The position numbers and the translations under genes are program-made. Below, in pieces: positions 11,574 to 18,695 of a stretch of 18,695 nucleotides of DNA (position 1 is the first letter of the stretch; the number at the start of each line of letters is the position of its first letter). Source of the DNA: Psilocybe azurescens (taxonomy: Eukaryota > Basidiomycota > Agaricomycetes > Agaricales > Agrocybaceae); NCBI GenBank assembly GCA_023853785.1, contig JAJIRX010000583.1:1-18695 (forward strand). The letters are read 5' to 3'. Below the pieces are notes generated by a model, which saw nothing but the letters and a program-made list of their open reading frames with translations, made no database searches and was not told the DNA's origin.

Positions 11574-12986
11574 CTATGCCAAAGAGGAAGAGATTGACTG
11601 CTCTAATTCATCGGTGTATGAATGCATCAGAGACACAAGTTCAGCCACAAGAGCATGTCCAACACCCAAATCCAACAGCTCATTATTCCACTTGGACATA
11701 CCAATGTTATGACGAATAAGGTCTATAGCGGCATACTTATCATCCAGATGGTTGGCCTGAATGAAGGTAAGGTATGCAATAGCAGGGGTAGCTTTAGCAG
11801 GTGTGACAGGTGAATGAATGGTGGAGTTTGAAGCCGCGCCACAGGTCAATGATAAAAGGGCGGGAGAATTAGAACTATAACGTGATGGGGTTCCAGAGGA
11901 AACCCATACATTTGAAGATCCAGGTCGTGTCCTTGATGATGAGACCCTTTTGGGGGTGAGCGGAGTGGTACGAGAACTGGAAGGTGTGAGAGCCTGGCGT
12001 GGTTGAGAAGAAAATGGTTTGGTTATATGGTCGATTTGGGTAAGAAGTTCTTGTTCACGTTGTTGAGAGTTAGCTAGAGCCCCTCCGTTTGCTGAAGGAT
12101 TTCCTGAACTTGACAGAGTTCTGTGTTGAGTTCGCTCTGCTTTTGAGGCACGCTGAAAGTTGGTCCGAGAGGGTGGTATCTTCGTCGTCGTCATCAGAGT
12201 CAGAGAGAACAATAACGGACTGACATTGTCCGTAATAGGTGAAGATACTTGAGCCAGGTGGCGAAGCTGAAGGGTGTGCGTGCTGAGGCGGGATATGGGG
12301 AGGAGTGGCAGTGGGTTTGGACAGTTTCCAAAGCTTCTCCACACATTTCTCAGCGCACAATTGTAGGGACTCCAATGTCTCGAATAAACCTTTGAATGAT
12401 ATCGAAAACAGCCTTCGAGGTGTGTGGTACCTCGCAAATCATATGGTTCGGAAAGTAAACATCTGCCTTCACATACTCTGGCTGCTTTAGAGATCCAGGT
12501 TGAGTTCCGCCTTCAACATGAACAATGAGAGTGGTTCCACCAAATGTTCTGTCTAAGAGCGCAGCCTAGAAAAATTGAAAAGTTATGAACAAATATAAAA
12601 AGGACCAGCAAACAACACACCGTATCAAAGAGTAATTCCTGTAAGCGCTTACACAGAGTAGACCAAAGGTCTGTTCCCTGAGCATTCCGTGGTACATTCT
12701 GCGAATCAGATATTCGCTATAGAACTTGTAGGGAGGAGACTGTCCAACGATGACTTGGCTAGGCCAGGAGCAAACCAAGCAAGGTCTGCATAGTCAAACC
12801 GATCACGGAAAGCTGTAAATATGTCTGGTTCACTGGAGAGGGTACCAAGACGGCCATAGATCATATATACCAACAGGATGAAATGAAAGAGATCCCCACG
12901 CAGCAGGGACTTGACCAGCATTGGGCGGAGGAGTGATAAGAGCCTCTGAAGAGTTTGCCATGCAGGGCAGATAGAGGGACCGACAT
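11574..12986 (-). CDS. Transposon companion protein with SUMO-interaction-like motif
   Basis: Not a named family to me. The likely start is ATG at 12986 and the stop TAG at 11574-11576. Exon 1 encodes a Leu-rich segment (LVKSLLRGDLFHFILLVYMI), then RDRFDYADLAWFAPGLAK and EYLIRRMYHGMLR. An intron at 12566-12620 (55 bases) leads to AALLDRTFGGTTLIVHVEGG and LKQPEYVKADVYFPNHMICE. Further on comes VIVLSDSDDDDED (near 12183-12220), a textbook-shaped SUMO-interacting motif with a hydrophobic core followed by Ser and acidic residues. A long Ser/Thr/Pro-rich low-complexity stretch follows, and the protein ends with a structured-looking region (AIAYLTFIQANHLDDKYAAI ... LMHSYTDELEQS). At least five frame changes are needed: near 12958, 12760, 12670, 12390 and 12185. 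Three fit one-base deletions. A role in SUMO-linked regulation of the element is inference only. Confidence 0.68.
12183..12220 (-). other. SUMO-interacting-motif-like segment VIVLSDSDDDDED
   Basis: Hydrophobic VIVL directly followed by SDSDDDDED, matching the canonical SIM pattern. It lies in the companion gene at the boundary between two reading frames; the motif itself is in a single open frame. Confidence 0.6.
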
Positions 12987-14295
12987 TGTGTTGCTATCAA
13001 TGTTTTATTCACTCTTGAACAGGTCTTGACCCTGTCATCGTTGTATATGGTAAGATGCGATCTTATAGAAATCGGGACTACCAAAAAAGATGACATGATG
13101 CCAATTTGGGAACATCACATCACTTAGAGGCCTTGATACTCAGAAGATAAAACTCTTCATTGTATATGTATTCGCAAGTATTGACCTTGAAAAAAAAGTT
13201 TAGGTACCTGACCATTATATGTGTTATTTTATTACACTTAGCAGGTGCGTATCAAGTTGTACAAGTTGGTAGAATGTACATTTGACCCGACTCATTTTTC
13301 CATTCATATTGCTAATAGGTAGCTCTAAAGCATATAAGTGGTCATATTTCCTTGTCTTCAGACAAATAGAATGCTATTGATTAATTAGAATGTGTATTAT
13401 ATGGCATTCACTCGTGTGATTACTCAGGAGGTTCCAGTTATGTTGACATGTAATATAGCTTCAAGACCTATTATCCTATGGCCCATATCAACTGCTACAA
13501 GGAAACAGCGCTATAAAGGACCATCTAGATTATATTTGTCATTTAATACTCTACTTAGAGGTTCAGTAATGCATTAAACTACCTTGTTTTCTTTGAAGGA
13601 AGCCAAATTTTAGATTAACTTACGATTTGCATCGTTTACCACACAGTAACGATTGAAGCCATAAAGAAGCGAAGTGTAAACTTGAATTCCTGTGAAATTT
13701 CTCTTTAAAATGAGTCCAACTTATTTTTTGGCCATTCTGGACGGTTAGGACCCCTTCTGAACTGCAGAGCAGCATTGAAAGATATCTAAAGCTCACAGTT
13801 AGAGATGCAAATACATAGAGTGAGCTGTTCTTCACATATTTACTGTGCAGAACTGGGAGTTTATTACTATCTGAACTACACAGATACTAAATACCCTAGC
13901 ATCGAGTTAAGCCTCATAGTGCAAAGAAGTATCCAGTCGGCACAATGGCCGCGGATACTCAATATAATTCTTTTTTGTCATACTGGCTTTTCCAGGATTC
14001 AAGTTGAAGATGTTTGTGTGCAAATCAGCACTGGTGTGGTCATGTTGGCGAAAAGTAGACAACATTTTATAGGAAAGAGAGGGTAATGAAATAAATTTGT
14101 GTGGTGTTTGCAAGACTTCTGGTAAGTGATAAAGCAGAAGCCAACCAGTACATTGTTCAAAACCTTTTGGTCTGGAAATATAAAAATCAGTTTGAGCTCA
14201 CGATGACATGGGGGTCTGGTTGCTCTAATTGTTTTCTTTCGAAGTCCTTTGGGTAGCTATTCATTGGATTGTATTAAATGTACATTTAAAGTCAA
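12987..14295. other. 1.3 kb of transposon without a recognised gene
   Basis: AT-rich sequence between the stop of the transposase gene and the start of the SIM-motif gene. ORFs on both strands are short and unlike proteins. It should include the promoter of the minus-strand gene starting at 12986. I found no repeats or RNA-like structure. Confidence 0.5.
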
Positions 14296-17200
14296 TTAAT
14301 TGTCTCCAATAGACACGTTCTCTAAAAGGCTAACAAATACATCTGTGTCTACATCTACTCCTACATTTAGATCATCAACTAAAACAGTATCGCCCACCTC
14401 CAAAACTTCGACTTCAACCTGAGTAATCCTTAATATATCTGTTGCCCAAGAAGGAGGTGGAATATTGACATTGCGAGATGGGTCACGTCCTTTCCGTTCC
14501 CCATAAAATAAGCTACCACTGAACCCAGAGAGTTGACTTGTCTGGACAAGACGTTTAACGATAGCTTCATGGATTTTGTTGCGATACAACGAGAAGAAAT
14601 CTCAAATGCAACTGAGGGATTAACAAATAAATTAGTCTGAACAGCACAATAATGGTCAACATGATCGTCATAAAGAAAAGTGAGTAGGCAGAATTTCCAC
14701 ATTCAAGCGGACAATTTCTTCCTTAGCACACTTGATCTGGAAATACATGACCATACCCTCACGATTGGCTGGCTGCGCCCAGTCCATATTCAAAACATTT
14801 TGTCGGCTATCTTGTAGAAGATCGAAGTCGGCAAGATTCACGGCAGCAATGACTGACTCCCAACTCAGAGCTGGCCGTTGTGGTACTATGAGGCTGGCCA
14901 TTTCGTTGTAACGTTTCAAAGCAGACTGGATAGCATCTGCTCATGTCTTGAGTGATTTGCTGATCTTCTCGAAGTTTATAACCTGATAACAAGTTAGAAT
15001 GCAGCAATGATGCAGGAATTGAACTGACATACCGATGCCACTCATGCCTAGATTTCTTGATCTCGAAGAGGCGTTGAACAACAAGCCTCTCAAGTTCATC
15101 GAGCGCCCGGCAATATTTGCGTTCACGGACAACAACCAAGCCTGCTTGGTATTCAGGCAAAGTAGGTGCCCAACGGACTGGAATATCATTGGCCTCTTCA
15201 TAACGGAGAACCTCTTCATTCTTTGCAGTCCAACGCTGGAATGTTGTGCGATATTGTGTATTGATCTTTGTGATCTGTGCGCCAGTGTACCCTTCTACAA
15301 TCATCAGGCGGTCACGACTTTTATAAGCTTTTGTGCATCGTCACTTTTCTGCCTGAATAATTATCAGCAAAATATTGAAATACTGGATTCATACTCACTT
15401 CAGCGAGCTCAGGTCGAACAGATGTTCCATGTATTCTGCGGACGCCTGCTCCTCTGCTGGCTCTGATACGTAGGCTGGCTAGATATTTGCATTCACTTTT
15501 AAGGTAGTTCTCATAGTCTTCTTGGCCGATCTTCAGCTGCGTTGATAACTGAGCCAGACAAGGCAAGTCAATCTGGATCTTCTCAAGAGCTTGGTCATAA
15601 TTCTCATATATGAAATTCCTAAGAAATTTGAGATAATTAGTTAAAACCAAAAATTAGAATTAAAGCAACTGACCAGAAGCGCAATGCTTGTCAAGGTCAT
15701 GGAAATAGAAGTGTTCGTCTATATGCTGCTGCCGGTGATATGGCGTTGCTAGGCGGGTGACTGAGGCAAGTTCGTTGGAGCGGCAGAATGTGCTTGCACT
15801 CTTCAAAATCTTCCAGCCCTACCCCTTCAATGTATAGAGGATGCCATTGTACCTGACAGCCACGGTTGTGGGCATGGCTGTGGAATGCAGGAACGACACC
15901 ACAAAAACGGGATGCCCTAACTTTCTCACCGAGAATACTTTTGAGGGTGACCGTAAAAGCACACATAATGTCATAAGCGAGACATATGTCAGACCCGAAT
16001 TCCTGGAGTAACTGATTGACAATTGCAAGAGGGTACTTCATTCTGATTTCAGAAAGTTAGAATAAGTAAAGACACAAAAAGGGTAACATACAATTCACCG
16101 CTGCAAATCATGTCACAGATAACAAGTAAATGTCCATGACAGCAGACAGACAAAAAGATCCCTGCGACTGCGAAAGAGTGTACATTTTCTTCCGCGACTC
16201 AGGGCCAGCATTCTTCCATCGATCCACACAGGTATCAAGGCACTTGGCCAAATTGTCGTGCTCGGAGACATTAAGCCATGCAATTTCCTCAGAACTGAGA
16301 TCTTTGTTCCCATCGGACTGGGGTGGCCACTTGGAGATGCTTGCTCTATGGGCGTTTCTTGATCAGGTTTGGCTACGCCTTTTTTATGAGGGCAAATGCT
16401 TTGATGACTATTTCTTGATTAAATGAAGCCTTGGATTTTGCAACAATGTACACACCTGTTTCACCTCGTCTTTGAATATATCCACCTCATCTGGAAGAAT
16501 CCATCGCCCAGATGTTGAAGAACAAGTGTCTGTACGGACTGACCCTGCACGGAATGCACTGTCGATAAGCTTGAGAGAATTGTTGCCGTCCATAGCAGCC
16601 AAGAGGCGGAATTTGAGTTTCGTTTCATTCTCAACTTTGTAAAGGCACGGAGGGCAGACATTTTGCCTCTCCCAGGTCTGGTTGCGTCCAAGTTCGTTTG
16701 CTACAATCCGATCTACGGCTCGAATGATTTTGAGGTAGCAGTCGTACAGCATTGCTGAGCTGGTCAGCCAAATAAGGTCTGTGAGGTACCTGGAGGAGTC
16801 AATTGAGATCACAGCAGATCAGAAGAGCTTTCAACTTACAGCATAATAGTGATTCAAAGCCTTAGCAAAGGCATCCAGACTGGGCGAGGAGACGCACAAT
16901 GACGATAAAATCGTAGTGTTTCAATAGAAAATCCCAATTTGGGCTGTTCGGGTGATGTTGAGATGATACCAAACTCTATGAGGGTGACCGCAGACAACAC
17001 AGCAGATGTCTGAAAAAAAACGAGCTCCATGGCCTGTCAAGGTGTCAGTGGAAATGTCTCGGAATAGAAGTTTGAAGTGACCTTCCAAAGAAATAACCTC
17101 CATTGTCCACCCATCCCGATCCCAATTGCCTGCATCTCTGGCAGGCGCACCTTGCCATTGGAATTTCAGAAATGCATCAACGAGATGCGGTAGCATCGAC

Positions 17201-17712
17201 TTCCAGGCCTCGTTCTGCCGTTCTATTTGATCTTTTCGTGTTCGATGGTCCTTCCACTTGCTATCAAGTGAACATCAGCAATACAATTCAGTGGATGGAA
17301 ACAGAAGACTTACTGCTCAGAAAGTGTCCCAAGGAACAAGTCTTGCAATTTCACTTCACCACCAGCATGGCTGGAAAGAACCCCTCTTCACCTGGGGGTA
17401 GACAAGAAAAGCCAGTCGGCCTTCATTGCTCCAGTCTGGGTCATTCATATAACATCCTCTTCGTTGTAAATAATAAGATCTTCGCATGCTGCAAAGCTGA
17501 GCGCTGTTATGATGTTAGATAAAATTTACTGAGAATCTGAAACAACACATACATGCGAGTTGAGTCTGACGCTCATTTTTCTCCTTTGCGACGTCTTTCG
17601 CACTCTTATTGAGCTTCACGCGTTTGTTGGCGGGTTTGGAGGTGGACTGCAATCCAAAGCTACCACCACATGTAACCGAAACACCGCTAGAAAGGCCAGG
17701 TCGTTTGCTCAT
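14296..17712 (-). CDS. KDZ transposase, frame-disrupted
   Basis: DDE-type transposase of the Kyakuja-Dileera-Zisupton superfamily, expected to excise and reinsert the element via its TIRs. The start ATG at 17712 gives MSKRPGLSSG and a Lys-rich N-terminus. In order come PGEEGFF and HAGGEVKLQDLF; WKSMLPHLVDAFLKFQWQG; the CPPC pair followed by LLAAMDGNNSLK, whose Asp is a presumed catalytic residue (exon 16456-16789); WLNVSEHDN; FAVAGIFLSVCCHGHLLVIC; LAYDIMCAF; GVVPAFHSHAHNRGCQVQWH and GVGLEDFEEC; TRLATPYHRQQHIDEHF; IYENYDQALEKI; LVVQRLFEI; and the C-terminal LVQTSQLSGFSGSL and GRDPSRN. Clear introns: 17261-17313, 16790-16839, 16408-16455, 16043-16091. Frame changes lie near 17374, 16890, 16748, 16175, 15798, 15335, 15054, 14969, 14690 and 14597, and an in-frame TGA at 14941-14943. 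As written it cannot make a full transposase. Confidence 0.9.
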
Positions 17713-18094
17713 GGATAGGTGGAGGAGTTGCGTGGACAGGGGAGGAAGAAGGGGGCAGACATGATGGCACGGGACCAAGGGTTTGGAAAGGGGTGAAGTC
17801 CCACTGTTCCTTTCGTTATGTAATTACCAATCCATCTTAATCCTAATCGGTCGATGCGCAGACATCATGTGACTGCATCCCAAGCCAGACATGAGTGTGA
17901 TGAACATGCAGCCATACGGCCGCCGGTGAAGTGCCTGGAAGCGAACATGAACCTCCGAATATTGTAAGCCTGCGCTCTTTGATTTTTCGACATCGTTGTC
18001 AATAATGAGCACATAGTGAGCATAATATACACTGGTGTTCAGTGTTTAATATTAATAAAGCTACACAAATTATAACTATTCCTGTCTCTTAATA
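17713..18094. other. Transposase upstream region inside the element
   Basis: There are 382 bases between the transposase start and the right TIR. No gene was recognised. It most likely holds the transposase promoter, reading leftwards. An AT-rich patch near 18045-18075 (ttaatattaataaag) is the only notable composition. Confidence 0.45.
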
Positions 18095-18488
18095 ATGTAC
18101 AGAAAGGAGCAGATGGAAGGGACAGGCCGGGAGGGGAAAGGGACGGGAGGAACAGGACAGGAGGAATTCGGGATAGACAGAAAAGGGAGTGATTCCAGTA
18201 AGGAAATGGCGCACTGTCAGGCGCAGCGGGAAAATGATGGCAACAAAATCTCTGCTGGCCCAGGCGGGTGAGGTGGGAGGGAGGGCGGGATGCCGAGCGT
18301 TGTCGTGATTGATGGGCGCTGATGATTGATGGGAGCTCAACATGCCTGGGACTGATTAGGTGCTGACTGATATCTCATTATCTAGTTTCTTGTCTAATCT
18401 AATCTGTTATCTTAACTAATCTAATAGTCTTGTCTAATCAGAAAAATCGAGGAGGGAATAAAGATTAAGTAGACACCTAGGACATGGA
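18095..18488 (-). repeat. Right terminal inverted repeat
   Basis: Reverse complement of the left repeat, ending gattaagtagacacctagga next to catgga. It is shorter than the left copy because part of the inner CCTTCC-type tract is missing here. Confidence 0.93.
18483..18486. repeat. Possible target-site duplication CATG, right copy
   Basis: Partner of the copy at 8931-8934, with the same palindrome ambiguity. Confidence 0.4.
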
Positions 18489-18695
18489 TGTTGGGTGTCA
18501 AAGGTTCATAGACTGCGTACCACCGTCGGATAAAGGGCAGTGTGCGAATCAGTACCAAGGAAATGTATAGCATGGTACACGATGATATTCGGTGCACCAT
18601 ACGGTCTCTATTTCATCTATCTTTCTTGTTTTTATTTTCATATCCATTCTGGTATCGCGTAGCGTAACAGACAGGACTCGACATATCTCGTATAA
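18489..18695. other. Right host flank
   Basis: Too short to assign. Together with the left flank it would carry a short minus-strand open frame if the element were removed (see findings), but no known protein is recognisable. Confidence 0.35.

Larger units (their letters stand above)
8929..18488 (-). mobile_element. KDZ-superfamily DNA transposon, about 9.55 kb, three genes
   Basis: The outer parts of 8929-9373 and 18095-18488 are near-identical inverted repeats, and between them lies a KDZ transposase, so this is one complete element. The exact ends are uncertain because the junction is palindromic: if a 4-base CATG target duplication is assumed, the element is 8935-18482 (9,548 bases) with ends TCCTAGGTGTCTACTTAATC. 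All three recognisable genes lie on the minus strand: transposase (14296-17712), a SIM-containing protein (11574-12986) and a third protein (9790-11239). The element separates a host membrane-protein gene from its upstream DNA. Class assignment rests on the transposase; terminal repeats alone would not give it. Near-identity of the outer 190 bases of the repeats suggests a fairly recent insertion. Confidence 0.88.

Noticed and set aside
15035..15466. Plus-strand ORF of 143 codons
   Set aside because: It lies opposite the transposase exons, which carry clear family motifs; the plus-strand reading is a shadow.
17103..17522. Plus-strand ORF of 139 codons
   Set aside because: It overlaps transposase exons encoding PGEEGFF and LPHLVDAFLKF on the other strand; no motif on this strand.
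14296..17712. Assigning the transposase to hAT, Mutator or CACTA
   Set aside because: The CPPC pair before DGNNSLK and the AHNRGCQVQWH...GVGLEDFEEC segment are KDZ signatures and not those of the other superfamilies.
8929..18488. TET/JBP dioxygenase gene inside the KDZ element
   Set aside because: Some fungal KDZ elements are linked to TET/JBP genes, so I looked for an HxD...H dioxygenase pattern. Neither companion gene shows it, and the remaining space has no adequate ORF.

Overview
The window looks like genomic DNA of a mushroom-forming basidiomycete (Agaricomycetes). Its protein-coding genes are cut by many short GT-AG introns of about 45-75 bases. It holds a secreted family-1 glycoside hydrolase of fungal type, and its right half is a large KDZ (Kyakuja-Dileera-Zisupton) DNA transposon, a superfamily abundant in these fungi. 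The species cannot be named from the sequence alone.

Layout. Bases 474-7347 carry three plus-strand host genes in tandem: an FAD-dependent aromatic-ring-type monooxygenase (474-2227), a secreted GH1 beta-glucosidase-like enzyme with 18 exons (2562-5383), and a classical short-chain dehydrogenase/reductase (6113-7347). A weak small ORF (5722-5997) sits before the last. A minus-strand gene for a polytopic membrane protein of unknown function (7511-8577) converges on the dehydrogenase. From about 8930 to 18488 lies one transposon of about 9.55 kb, bounded by inverted repeats of 394-445 bases. Inside it, all on the minus strand, are a KDZ transposase (14296-17712), a protein with a SUMO-interaction-like motif (11574-12986) and a third conserved-looking protein (9790-11239). 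The element inserted about 350 bases upstream of the membrane-protein gene. The last 207 bases are right flank.

The dominant oddity is that nearly every gene, host and transposon alike, is broken by small frame changes of one or two bases. Many fall in short homopolymers, while splice sites, catalytic motifs and domain order stay intact. Density is similar in host genes and in the element. I read this mostly as consensus (assembly) indel error rather than widespread pseudogenisation. The transposase also carries one in-frame stop not explained by an indel. Coding calls below are therefore reconstructed across frames: exon phases were checked by hand for the monooxygenase, GH1, dehydrogenase and membrane-protein genes, and they close once the listed indels are allowed.

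Functionally, the host part resembles a small secondary or aromatic/glycoside metabolism neighbourhood, but linkage is only by position. The transposon is a self-contained module: transposase plus two companion genes, all pointing at the left terminal repeat.
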